Assembly: GCA_964614515.1 (NCBI GenBank)
Contig: CAZTPJ010000009.1
Span: 4,290-68,289, forward strand
Reading direction: 5' to 3'
Source of the DNA: CAZTPJ01 sp964614515
GTDB lineage: Bacteria > Planctomycetota > Phycisphaerae > Phycisphaerales > UBA1924
DNA length: 64,000 bases
Shown here: piece after piece, positions 19,801 to 26,809 of the stretch
Numbering within the stretch: the stretch's first letter is position 1
Layout of the letters: each line of letters begins with the position of its first letter
Notes under the pieces: model-generated
The model's input: only the letters and a program-made list of their open reading frames with translations
Database searches by the model: none
What the model was told of the DNA's origin: nothing
Translations under genes and position numbers: made by a program

Positions 19801-20222
19801 TCTGGATGTGGGACGTTCGCGGTCGCACGCCGCTTCCGCCGCTGCGCGGGCACACGAGCGTGGTGTACGGCCTGGCGTGGAGCCACGATGATCGCCTGAT
19901 CGCGTCATGTGGCTCGGACCAGACCGTCCGACTCTGGGACGCGGCGAAGGCACGATGGCTCGTGACGCTGCGGGATTCGAGTGAGCATGAGCCAAACGCG
20001 TACTTCGGGCTTGCTTTCTCCGCATCGGATGATGCGCTGATTCTCGCGGGCAGCGCGGAACAGGCGCACGGCTACTTCGCCACCTGGGACTTGCGGCGCA
20101 GCGAAGGGAACATCGCCGGGAATCTCGAGTTCTGGGCGGGCAGACTGCGTCACGAAGGCCTTCGAGCGCGCGCTGAACACCTGGCGTGGGCACGCGCAGC
20201 CAGCCTCAATCAGGCGCCGTGA
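16869..20222 (+). CDS. Transmembrane Ser/Thr protein kinase with WD40 repeats
   Basis: 1117 residues if the TTG immediately after the sigma-factor stop is the start. A short cysteine-containing N-terminus (CAAC, residues about 37-40) resembles an anti-sigma-type zinc finger without its full motif. Kinase domain about 75-345: glycine loop EIHRGGQGIVYKA, VAIKIL lysine, catalytic HRDLKPGNVL near 201, DFGVAK near 221, and SPEQV in the activation segment. One transmembrane helix at about 368-388. The C-terminal part, about 430-1117, is made of WD40/quinoprotein-like repeats, clearest in GHRDSVFAVAVAPD, GHTSVVYGLAWSHD and SCGSDQTVRLWD. It probably senses a partner through the propeller and signals to the sigma factor. 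Confidence 0.88.
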   Translation: MSNSAGPTPACLSPSALERLASGDADDPAAMAHVALCAACASNLEDIRENNALIQRIRASLTHDDPAVIPSDLVPGYTILEEIHRGGQGIVYKALENDTRRIVAIKILLSSELVHSRRKQRFESELSVAANLRHPNIVVVYNSVRPRDGRAGFAMEYISGRPMSQWVRAGQSGAPPSLREKVALFIKVCDAVQFAHRHGVIHRDLKPGNVLVDADDEPHLCDFGVAKTLVSRGLPTMTDEFVGTLAYASPEQVRGSPDGVDTRSDVYSLGVMLYEMLVGAMPYDVDRPLSEVVRNIESTEALRPSKLGVRLGADLETILLTALAKDPERRYQLAQLLRDDLRRYLSGDAIDARRSSGWYVLRKTTRRYWPVVAVASAFVALVTGFGVWSRVQAVQLRHLLSESRHESALLLLESGSPAAAEPILWRELLADPAGEERWLPGDPRLPTSRSWWALWSHYAANPCLRTVRVGSSTVSILAPRPDGESFFWADRNGSVGIRRVRDLAPIVEARPQSNAPLIRLAAWRADGSIAILRADGAVERLDPLTLEPTEPRFTLHAGSEWAASLSADGTRLAIETPDGVRIVDVSDGREMWRFAHAFEPRTLRVSFSADGEWILTRDRREWTLRRIGDVVTPPRVHAETFVHLVQLCAVAGSEPRWMYAEGGRLHEFDGATMTSRRIGLIDRVSRSMAASTSADGAMCAVAAEDLRVSVWRMHGQPDDEPLAYYSGHDASCTSTLVAPALGLVISGDEAGAIKQWELPKLGRHREPRLIRGHRDSVFAVAVAPDHPYMYTASADEHVRMWNARTGALIASVPVGGSVEAVTISPDGRLVAAAVKMTRSPGVVSGDIVLLRGGTLDVVARIHSAHETKRCCDVAIAPDGRLASVGDDGVVHLWNARHERIRTYRPPPPEDLLTDMRSVRFSPDGRWLAWAGVGYVGLADSNLSGPATLLEATPRNTLRCLRFSHDSTRLAAAGNDFTIWMWDVRGRTPLPPLRGHTSVVYGLAWSHDDRLIASCGSDQTVRLWDAAKARWLVTLRDSSEHEPNAYFGLAFSASDDALILAGSAEQAHGYFATWDLRRSEGNIAGNLEFWAGRLRHEGLRARAEHLAWARAASLNQAP

Positions 20223-20242
20223 TGGACGCTGGAAACGCGGTC

Positions 20243-20713
20243 TCAGGGGTCGTGCTGCTTCCGAGCGCGATCCGTGACAGCGCCCTGGCGCGGCGCATCG
20301 CGCCAGCGGCGCTTGGTCTCGAAACTCGCGACGTCGGCGATGGTGGCTTCTTTGAGGAAGCGGATCTGCTTGGCGCGCTGGGCAACCCAGAAACTGTGAC
20401 ACGGGCAGGCGCGTTCATCGGAACACTCGGCCGTGCCCATCATGCAACGTAGTTGCGTGACGGGATCGCCAAGGGCTTCGCAGATGTCATAGAGGGTGAT
20501 GGTGGTCGGTGCGCGGGCGAGCGTGACGCCGCCGCCGATGCCGCGTTGGGTGTTGACCAGGCCGCGCCGTGAGAGGGAGTTGATGATCTTGGCGAGGTAC
20601 GGCGCGGGAATCTCCGCCGCGGCGGAGACCTCCTTAATGGAGACGGGCTTTCCACCCGCGGCCGCGATGTGGCCCATGGCGGTCGCGGCGTATCCGACGG
20701 CCTGGCTGAGCAT
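20243..20713 (-). CDS. Rrf2-family Fe-S type transcriptional regulator
   Basis: 156 residues from ATG 20713, giving the usual family start MLSQAVGYA. The N-terminal winged helix includes SIKEVSAAAEIPAPYLAKII and the GGVTLAR wing near 60-67. Cysteines at 90, 97 and 103 (CMMGTAECSDERAC) correspond to the three cluster ligands of IscR, NsrR and RirA, so it probably binds an iron-sulfur cluster and senses oxygen, NO or iron. The C-terminal tail is long and basic. It is divergent from the cbb3 oxidase operon and has a palindromic site over its own -10 box. It is most likely the regulator of that operon and of itself; which signal it reads cannot be told from sequence. Confidence 0.85.
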   Translation of the reverse strand: MLSQAVGYAATAMGHIAAAGGKPVSIKEVSAAAEIPAPYLAKIINSLSRRGLVNTQRGIGGGVTLARAPTTITLYDICEALGDPVTQLRCMMGTAECSDERACPCHSFWVAQRAKQIRFLKEATIADVASFETKRRWRDAPRQGAVTDRARKQHDP

Positions 20714-20744
20714 TCGTCGCGCCTCGCGGGAGAAAAAAAGAGAA

Positions 20745-20762
20745 CCTGAACGTCTAGTCAGG
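20745..20762. promoter_or_regulatory. IscR-type-1-like operator of the Rrf2 regulator
   Basis: CCTGAAC-GTCT-AGTCAGG is an 18-bp imperfect palindrome followed by ATAT. The layout (7-bp arms, 4-bp centre) and the right half AGTCAGGATAT match the known IscR type 1 site well; the left half is weaker. It lies 32 bases before the regulator start and overlaps its predicted -10. Confidence 0.6.
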
Positions 20763-20789
20763 ATATCGCCCCGGAGGCGAAGAGTCCAA
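20760..20789 (-). promoter_or_regulatory. Candidate promoter of the Rrf2 gene
   Basis: TTGGAC (20789-20784), 18-base spacer, TATCCT (20765-20760) on the minus strand. The -10 is covered by the palindrome at 20745-20762, a geometry that fits autorepression. Confidence 0.45.
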
Positions 20790-20815
20790 TAGCCAAAAAT
20801 CACGGCTTCTGTTGG

Positions 20816-20845
20816 CTTGACGGGCGAGAGCCGCCCGCCAAGAAT
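20816..20845 (+). promoter_or_regulatory. Candidate cbb3 operon promoter containing an inverted repeat
   Basis: TTGACG (20817-20822), 17 bases, AAGAAT (20840-20845). The spacer and the boxes form an 11-bp inverted repeat, CTTGACGGGCG with loop AGAGC and CGCCCGCCAAG (20816-20842, one mismatch). It could be an operator or an RNA hairpin at the 5' end of a divergent transcript. No FNR-like TTGAT-N4-ATCAA box was found. Confidence 0.35.
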
Positions 20846-20933
20846 CGCCGATAGGTGAATTGAGGGTCATTTTGTCATAACCATCGGGCCACGGTCGCCC
20901 GGCCCCACACCCGGCTCCAGGAGCGAGTCAGAC

Positions 20934-23252
20934 ATGCAAACCCCAGCAGACGTCGAGGGGATCGGCCCCCGTCCCGCGCGCAGCGCACCCTCGGCCGTGC
21001 TCGAACGGTTCTCGTATGACGACGACATCGTGCGCAAGTTTCTGCTCGCGACGCTGGTGTGGGCGCTGGTCGCGACGCTGGCGGGGCTGCTGCTCGCACT
21101 GCAACTCGTCCTACCCATGCTCAACCTCGGGCTGGCCGAGACGACGTTCGGCCGGCTTCGTCCGCTGCATACCAACGCGGCCATCTTCGCCTTCGGCGGC
21201 AACGCCATCTTCGCGGGCATCTACTACTCCACGCAACGGCTCTGCAAGGCGCGGATGTTCAGCGACAGGCTCAGTCGCCTGCACTTCTGGGGGTGGCAGG
21301 CGATCATCATCGGCGCGGCCCTGACGCTGCCCTTTGGATTCACGCAGTCCAAGGAATACGCGGAACTCGAGTGGCCCATCGACATCGCCATCGCCGTGGT
21401 GTGGGTCGGCTTCTTCGCGGTGAACTTTTTCGGCACGCTCATTCGGCGTCGCGAGCGGCACATGTACGTCGCGCTGTGGTTCTACATCGCCACGATCGTC
21501 ACCGTCGCCATCCTGCACGTCTTCAACAACATCTGGATCCCCGTCGGGCTCGTTCACCTCGTTCGCACGGGCGAGTTTCTTTCCTTCGATGCCTTCATGA
21601 AGAGTTATCCGGTGTACGCCGGCGTGCAGGATGCGTTCATGCAGTGGTGGTACGGCCATAACGCCGTCGCCTTCTTCCTGACCACGCCATTTCTGGGCCT
21701 GATGTACTACTTCCTGCCCAAGGCCGCCGAACGACCGGTGTATTCCTATCGCCTGAGCATCATTCACTTCTGGTCCCTCGTGTTCCTGTACATCTGGGCG
21801 GGGCCGCATCACCTGCACTACACGGCCCTGCCCGCATGGGCCAGTTCGCTCGGCATGGTCTTTTCGCTCATGCTCTGGATGCCGTCGTGGGGGGGGATGA
21901 TCAACGGGTTGCTCACGCTTCGCGGCGCGTGGAAACGAGTCGCCACCGACCCCGTCCTGAAGTTCTTTGTCGTCGGCATCACGTTCTACGGCATGGCCAC
22001 CTTCGAAGGGCCGATGCTCTCGATCAAGAGCGTCAACGCCCTGACGCACTACACCGACTGGGTCATCGCGCATGTTCACGGCGGCGCACTCGGCTGGAAC
22101 GGATTCATCACGTTCGGCATGATGTACTGGCTGCTCCCGCGACTCTTCCAGACCAAACTCTGGAGCACGCGCCTCGCCACCACGCACTTCTGGATCGGCA
22201 CCGTCGGCATCGCGCTGTATGTGTTGTCGATCTACACGGCCGGCGTGACGCAGGGCCTGATGTGGCGCGCGTTCGATGAAACCGGCCAACTGCAATACCC
22301 CGACTTTGTCGAGACCATCGTCGCCATCCTGCCCATGTGGTGGATCCGCGCCATCGGTGGAAGCATGTATGTGGCGGGTGTCGTACTCGCGGCCGTGAAC
22401 TTCTTCATGACGTGGCGATCGCGTCCGGCGACGTATGACGTGCCTGTGCATGAGGCGCCCGCGCTATCGCCGGCGTATCACGACGCCCCCGCGCCGGCCT
22501 CGCGCCTGCCGCACGGCAACGTCAATCTCGGCCACAAGGCGGATGTGTTTATGCAGGCCGTGTGGCATCGGCGATGGGAACGCCTGCCGATCCGTTTCAC
22601 GGTGTGGGTGGTGATCGCGGTGGCGGTGGCGTCGTTGTTCGAGGCCGTGCCGATGCTGATGATCCGCGCGAACGTGCCGACGATCATGAGCGTCGAGCCG
22701 TACACACCGCTGGAACTCGCGGGCCGCGACATCTACATCGCCGAAGGTTGCTACAACTGCCATTCGCAGATGGTGCGTCCGATCTGGGCCGAGACCAAGC
22801 GATACGGTGAGTACAGCAAGCCCGGCGAGTTTGTCTACGACCATCCGTTCCAGTGGGGCTCGCGCCGGATCGGGCCGGACCTGGCCCGCGAAGGCGGCCT
22901 GCGGTCACACGACTGGCATGTGCGCCACATGGAGAACCCGCGGGAACTCGTGGCGCAGTCGATCATGCCGCCGTATCCGCACATGCTTCGGCGCGAGTTG
23001 GACTTCCCCGCGATTCAGGCTCGCGTCAATGCGATGGCCATGCTCGGCGTGCCCTATGGCGAGGCCGTGCGCGATGGCCGAGCCATTGAGATGGCCCGCG
23101 AGCAGGCGCGACAGATCGCCGCGGAGATCGTCGCGCAAGGGGGGTACGACGGCCTCGAAGACAAACAGATCATCGCCCTGGTCGCCTATCTCCAGCGGCT
23201 GGGCACCGACATTCACAAAGCGGCCGCCGCGCCGACGGAGGACGCGCCATGA
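20934..23252 (+). CDS. ccoNO: cbb3-type cytochrome c oxidase, fused subunits I and II (CcoNO)
   Basis: 772 residues. Reduces oxygen to water at the inner membrane with high affinity. Residues about 25-500 are CcoN: multiple transmembrane helices, heme and copper ligands in segments such as LHTNAAIFAFGGNAIF, GHNAVAFFLTTPFLGLMYY and the histidine pair in WAGPHHLHYTALP. After a linker with a helix (about 545-570) comes CcoO with one heme c site, CYNCH at 606-610, and the family signature GPDLAREGG and a Met ligand in the SIMPPYPHM region. CcoN and CcoO are separate proteins in proteobacteria; the fusion is clean here, with no stop or frameshift. AGGAG lies upstream of the ATG. First gene of an eight-gene operon. 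Confidence 0.93.
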   Translation: MQTPADVEGIGPRPARSAPSAVLERFSYDDDIVRKFLLATLVWALVATLAGLLLALQLVLPMLNLGLAETTFGRLRPLHTNAAIFAFGGNAIFAGIYYSTQRLCKARMFSDRLSRLHFWGWQAIIIGAALTLPFGFTQSKEYAELEWPIDIAIAVVWVGFFAVNFFGTLIRRRERHMYVALWFYIATIVTVAILHVFNNIWIPVGLVHLVRTGEFLSFDAFMKSYPVYAGVQDAFMQWWYGHNAVAFFLTTPFLGLMYYFLPKAAERPVYSYRLSIIHFWSLVFLYIWAGPHHLHYTALPAWASSLGMVFSLMLWMPSWGGMINGLLTLRGAWKRVATDPVLKFFVVGITFYGMATFEGPMLSIKSVNALTHYTDWVIAHVHGGALGWNGFITFGMMYWLLPRLFQTKLWSTRLATTHFWIGTVGIALYVLSIYTAGVTQGLMWRAFDETGQLQYPDFVETIVAILPMWWIRAIGGSMYVAGVVLAAVNFFMTWRSRPATYDVPVHEAPALSPAYHDAPAPASRLPHGNVNLGHKADVFMQAVWHRRWERLPIRFTVWVVIAVAVASLFEAVPMLMIRANVPTIMSVEPYTPLELAGRDIYIAEGCYNCHSQMVRPIWAETKRYGEYSKPGEFVYDHPFQWGSRRIGPDLAREGGLRSHDWHVRHMENPRELVAQSIMPPYPHMLRRELDFPAIQARVNAMAMLGVPYGEAVRDGRAIEMAREQARQIAAEIVAQGGYDGLEDKQIIALVAYLQRLGTDIHKAAAAPTEDAP

Positions 23253-23464
23253 GCATCACCGATGTCATCAGCCACCTGCGGCTCGACTTCTTTCCGCAGG
23301 TTGCGCTGGTCATCTTCCTCATCGTTTTTGTCGCGGTGGTGATTCGCAACTTCAGCCCGCGACTGCGCGAGGACTTTGACGCGTGCATGCGGTTGCCGCT
23401 TGAGGATGATGCATCCAACGCCGTCGATCACGATCAGCCCACGCAAACGGGAGCACGCCGGTGA
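23249..23464 (+). CDS. ccoQ: Small cbb3 oxidase subunit (CcoQ-like)
   Basis: 71 residues; ATG overlaps the CcoNO stop. A single transmembrane segment (QVALVIFLIVFVAVVI, about 17-32) is followed by an acidic soluble tail containing RLPLEDD, the layout of CcoQ, which stabilises the oxidase complex. The position between ccoO and ccoP is the standard one. Confidence 0.8.
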   Translation: MSITDVISHLRLDFFPQVALVIFLIVFVAVVIRNFSPRLREDFDACMRLPLEDDASNAVDHDQPTQTGARR

Positions 23465-24045
23465 CGCAATCATCACAAGAGAACCTGCTCGATCACGAGT
23501 ATGACGGCATCCGCGAGTTTGACAACCCCACGCCGTGGTGGTGGCACCTGATCTTCATCGCGTCGGTGATCTTCGCGGTCGTCTATCTGGCGTTCTTTCA
23601 CATGAGTGATCTCTCGTGGACGCCGGAGGATCGGTGGGCGCGGGCGCAGACGGCGGAGTTTCGTCGCATCTTTGGCGCCATCGGCGAGATGGAGCCTGAC
23701 GACGCGACGTTCCTGCGCATGATGGATGAGTCGCGCATGATGGCCGTGGCCAGGAGCATCTTTGAAGCCAACTGCACCGCGTGTCACGGGCGCACCGGCA
23801 GCGGCATCAGCGGTCCGAACCTGACCGACGACCACTGGATCAACGTGACCACAGTGCCTGACATCTTTGATGTCATCACCAAAGGCGCGGCCAGCGGCGC
23901 CATGCCCAGTTGGGAGCGACTCTCGCAGAACGAACGCATCATTCTCACGGCCTATGTCGCGACGCTGCGCGACAACCCCGTGCCGGGACGCGCCGCCGAG
24001 GGCACCGCCATCCCGCCGTGGTCAGGCCGTGAGCGACGCAACTGA
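23461..24045 (+). CDS. ccoP: cbb3 oxidase cytochrome c subunit III, single-heme (CcoP)
   Basis: 194 residues; GTG start overlaps the ccoQ stop (GTGA). An N-terminal FixP_N segment (DNPTPWWWHLIFIASVIFAV) includes the transmembrane helix at about 28-46. One cytochrome c domain follows, with CTACH at 105-109, GPNLTDDHW and a distal Met ligand in GAMPSWERLS. Classical CcoP has two heme c domains; only one CxxCH is present here and the protein is about 100 residues short, so electrons probably enter through fewer hemes. The reading frame is intact, so this looks like a natural short form. Confidence 0.88.
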   Translation: MTQSSQENLLDHEYDGIREFDNPTPWWWHLIFIASVIFAVVYLAFFHMSDLSWTPEDRWARAQTAEFRRIFGAIGEMEPDDATFLRMMDESRMMAVARSIFEANCTACHGRTGSGISGPNLTDDHWINVTTVPDIFDVITKGAASGAMPSWERLSQNERIILTAYVATLRDNPVPGRAAEGTAIPPWSGRERRN

Positions 24046-24078
24046 TTCCACGCTCGCCCTACTGGCGACGGAGCGCAT

Positions 24079-25515
24079 GTGACCACCGCACAACCACAGG
24101 AGCGAGTTCTCTCGACGCTGAACGCCGACGGCAGTCGGCGATGGCTGCGTCCGCGTGTCTCGCGCGGGCGGTATCTGCGATGGCGCCGCGTGGTCGCATA
24201 TGTCCTGATCCTGATCTTCACGCTTGTGCCATACCTGACGATCAACGGAAAGCCGATGATCCTGCTCGATGTCGCGGCACGGCGATTCACGCTCTTCGGC
24301 AGGACGTTTCTGCCGACGGACACGCTGCTGCTCGCGCTGCTCCTGGTGGGCGTGTTCGTGACGATTTTTCTGCTGACGGCCCTGTTCGGGAGGGTGTGGT
24401 GCGGGTGGGCGTGTCCGCAGACCGTGTACATGGAGTTCGTGTTCCGGCCGATCGAGCGGCTGTTCGGAGGCGCGCCCGGGCGGTCGCGCAAGTCATGGCT
24501 CGCGCGACAGCCGTTCGCCCCGGCCCTGAAGTATGCGGCGTACCTCATCATCAGTCTGTATCTCGCCCATACGTTCCTCGCATACTTCGTCGGCGTCGAA
24601 CGGCTGGCGCAGTGGGTCACGCGATCGCCGCTGGAACATCCCGCCGGGTTCCTGATTGTCGCGAGTGTCACCGCGTTGATGATGTTCGACTTCTGCTTTT
24701 TCCGCGAACAAACGTGCATCCTGGCCTGCCCGTATGGACGGTTTCAGGCGGCGCTGCTGGATCGCAACTCGCTGATCATCTCCTATGACGCGAAGCGCGG
24801 CGAACCGCGCGGCAAACTCGCGCGACGCGCGGATGTCAGCCTCCCCGTCATCGCGCCCGGCGACTGCGTGGATTGCGGCATGTGTGTCACGACGTGCCCG
24901 ACCGGCATCGACATTCGCGGCGGCCTGCAAATGGAGTGCATCGCCTGCGCCCAGTGCATCGACGCCTGCGACGCCGTCATGGCCAAAGTCGGTCGCGCGC
25001 CCGGCCTCATCCGATACACCTCGCAGGCGGCCCTCGAAGGCGCGAAGGCATCGCTGCTGCGCCCGCGCGTCATCCTCTATCCGATCGTGCTGACCATCGT
25101 GCTCTCCGCGTTTGTGCTGACGCTGGCGCTGCACGGCCCGGCGCGCGTGACCGTTCTCCGCGGCGTCGGCGCGCCGTTCATCGCCCTGCCCGGTGATGAA
25201 ATCTCGAACAACATCCGCGTGCGCATCGCCAATCGACTCGATGAACCCGCGACGTTCACGCTCGAGGCCACCGGCATCGAGTCGGCACGCGTCGTCGCCG
25301 AGGTCAACCCCGTCACCGTCGCTCCCGCCGCGACGTCCACCGTGCCGATGGCTGTGATCGTGCCATCCTCCACGTTCATCAATGGACGCCGGGAGGTGAC
25401 GATCGTGATCACCGGCGCGGGCGGCTTCCGTCGCGAAGTGACCTACACGTTGCAAGGCCCGCGCGCCCGCGCTGAAGTCCCCACGAATGCCCCCACGCAA
25501 GGAGAAGCGAGATGA
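24079..25515 (+). CDS. ccoG: cbb3 oxidase accessory protein CcoG (RdxA/FixG), 4Fe-4S
   Basis: 478 residues from a GTG at 24079. Polytopic membrane ferredoxin that reduces Cu(II) to Cu(I) for cbb3 oxidase assembly (role established for the family). Five or so N-terminal helices carry CGWACPQTVYMEF and CILACPYGRFQ; a soluble ferredoxin-like part has CVDCGMCVTTCPTGID and CIACAQCIDACD, giving ligands for two 4Fe-4S clusters, near residues 264-300. A C-terminal helix and an immunoglobulin-like FixG_C domain end the protein. All key cysteines are present. 33 bases separate it from ccoP. Confidence 0.93.
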   Translation: MTTAQPQERVLSTLNADGSRRWLRPRVSRGRYLRWRRVVAYVLILIFTLVPYLTINGKPMILLDVAARRFTLFGRTFLPTDTLLLALLLVGVFVTIFLLTALFGRVWCGWACPQTVYMEFVFRPIERLFGGAPGRSRKSWLARQPFAPALKYAAYLIISLYLAHTFLAYFVGVERLAQWVTRSPLEHPAGFLIVASVTALMMFDFCFFREQTCILACPYGRFQAALLDRNSLIISYDAKRGEPRGKLARRADVSLPVIAPGDCVDCGMCVTTCPTGIDIRGGLQMECIACAQCIDACDAVMAKVGRAPGLIRYTSQAALEGAKASLLRPRVILYPIVLTIVLSAFVLTLALHGPARVTVLRGVGAPFIALPGDEISNNIRVRIANRLDEPATFTLEATGIESARVVAEVNPVTVAPAATSTVPMAVIVPSSTFINGRREVTIVITGAGGFRREVTYTLQGPRARAEVPTNAPTQGEAR

Positions 25516-26024
25516 ACCATCGCTCGACACCCGAAGCGCCACGTCCAACATCGCGCTTCAGCATCTGGCCCGGCGCGATCTTCGTGCTCCTCGGTGTGAA
25601 CGTGTGCGTGGTTGGCGTGACGATCTACGCGGCCGTGAGCGATCGCGCGTTCGGCGTTGAGCCTGGATACTACGAAAAGGCGGTGGAGTGGGATGAGGCG
25701 ATGGCCCAGCAATCGCGTAACGCAGCGCTGGGTTGGTCGATTGCCGTGCTGCGCGATGCGCCGTTGACGGTTGTGCTGACCGAGCGCGATGGCTCACCGA
25801 TCCCCAGCGCACGCATCGAGGGCATCGCGTTCCATCACGCCCGCTCCGCCCAGCGCTTCGCCCTCACCCTTCACGAACGCGACCACGACGCGCACCCAGG
25901 CGTCTACACCTCGGATGACGCCGCGTTGTCCACGCACGGCCTGTGGCAACTGCGCCTGACCGCCACACATGCAAATCACCGCTTCACCGCCGACTTCGTT
26001 CACACCGTGCGAGACAACCCATGA
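25512..26024 (+). CDS. ccoH: cbb3 oxidase assembly protein CcoH (FixH)
   Basis: 170 residues; ATG overlaps the ccoG stop. One transmembrane helix (FSIWPGAIFVLLGVNVCVVG, about 16-36), then the family phrase DRAFGVEPGYYEKAVEWDEA and a beta-sandwich periplasmic domain ending HRFTADFVHTV. FixH is needed for cbb3 assembly and interacts with the copper P-type ATPase. Normal length and position. Confidence 0.88.
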   Translation: MNHRSTPEAPRPTSRFSIWPGAIFVLLGVNVCVVGVTIYAAVSDRAFGVEPGYYEKAVEWDEAMAQQSRNAALGWSIAVLRDAPLTVVLTERDGSPIPSARIEGIAFHHARSAQRFALTLHERDHDAHPGVYTSDDAALSTHGLWQLRLTATHANHRFTADFVHTVRDNP

Positions 26025-26809
26025 TCGCCCTCGTCACGGCCGTGTTTCTCGCCAGTCTGCTCGGAAGCCTGCACTGCGCTGGCATGTGCGGAGGGTTCAT
26101 GGCGTTCGCTGTGTACACGCCGACGATCCACGGCCAGCCCGTGCGCACGCGCCCCAGCCGATTCACACTCCTTGCGCTCTATAACACCGGAAGACTCATC
26201 ACTTACACATCCCTCGGCGCGATCGCGGGCGCGGTGGGCGCTGCCGTTGATCTCGGCGGCACGGCCGTGGGCTTGCAGCGTCTCGCCGCGATCATCGCCG
26301 GCGTGATGATCGCGCTCTTTGGCGCGGCGATGCTGGCCAGTACGCGAGGTGTTCACGTGCCACGGTGCAGCGCGCCCGCGCCGCTGCGAAACATCGTGCA
26401 GCGTGGGCACAAGGCCGCGATGCGCGTCGGTCCCGGCTCGCGGGCGATGATCGTCGGATTGCTCACCACGCTGCTGCCCTGCGGGTGGCTCTATGCCTTT
26501 GCGATCTCGGCCGCAGGAACCGCAAGCCCCCCCCTCGGCGCGCTGACCATGGCGACCTTCTGGCTCGGCACACTGCCCGTGATGGTCAGCCTGGGCGTGG
26601 GCGTGCAGAAACTCGCGGGGACGATGGGGCGGCGGTTGCCGACGATCACCGCGGCCGTACTCATCATCGTCGGCTTGGGGATGGTCGTCTCGCGGGCCGG
26701 CGCGCCCGCGATGTCGTCGATCAACGCGTCGGCCAGCGCGGATGTCCTTTCAACCGAACACATCATGTCCCTTCCGCAAGCGGAGATGCCCTGCTGTGAC
26801 GCACCCTGA
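26021..26809 (+). CDS. Membrane protein of the TauE/SafE-like family in cco operons
   Basis: 262 residues from ATG 26021, which overlaps the ccoH stop; the frame is open further upstream but the start MIALVTAVFLASLLGSLHCA is clear. About six transmembrane helices. The N-terminal motif GSLHCAGMCGGF, conserved cysteines and histidine, is typical of the urease-accessory/SafE-like proteins found in cbb3 clusters, sometimes discussed as copper-handling partners. A second family motif, LLPCGWLYAFAISAA, lies in the middle. A histidine- and cysteine-containing tail (EMPCCDAP) may bind metal. It probably assists copper delivery or cytochrome assembly; transport of sulfite is not implied. Confidence 0.75.
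   Translation: MIALVTAVFLASLLGSLHCAGMCGGFMAFAVYTPTIHGQPVRTRPSRFTLLALYNTGRLITYTSLGAIAGAVGAAVDLGGTAVGLQRLAAIIAGVMIALFGAAMLASTRGVHVPRCSAPAPLRNIVQRGHKAAMRVGPGSRAMIVGLLTTLLPCGWLYAFAISAAGTASPPLGALTMATFWLGTLPVMVSLGVGVQKLAGTMGRRLPTITAAVLIIVGLGMVVSRAGAPAMSSINASASADVLSTEHIMSLPQAEMPCCDAP

Noticed and set aside
21111..22451. 446-codon minus-strand open frame
   Set aside because: Antisense to ccoNO, highly charged and without motifs.
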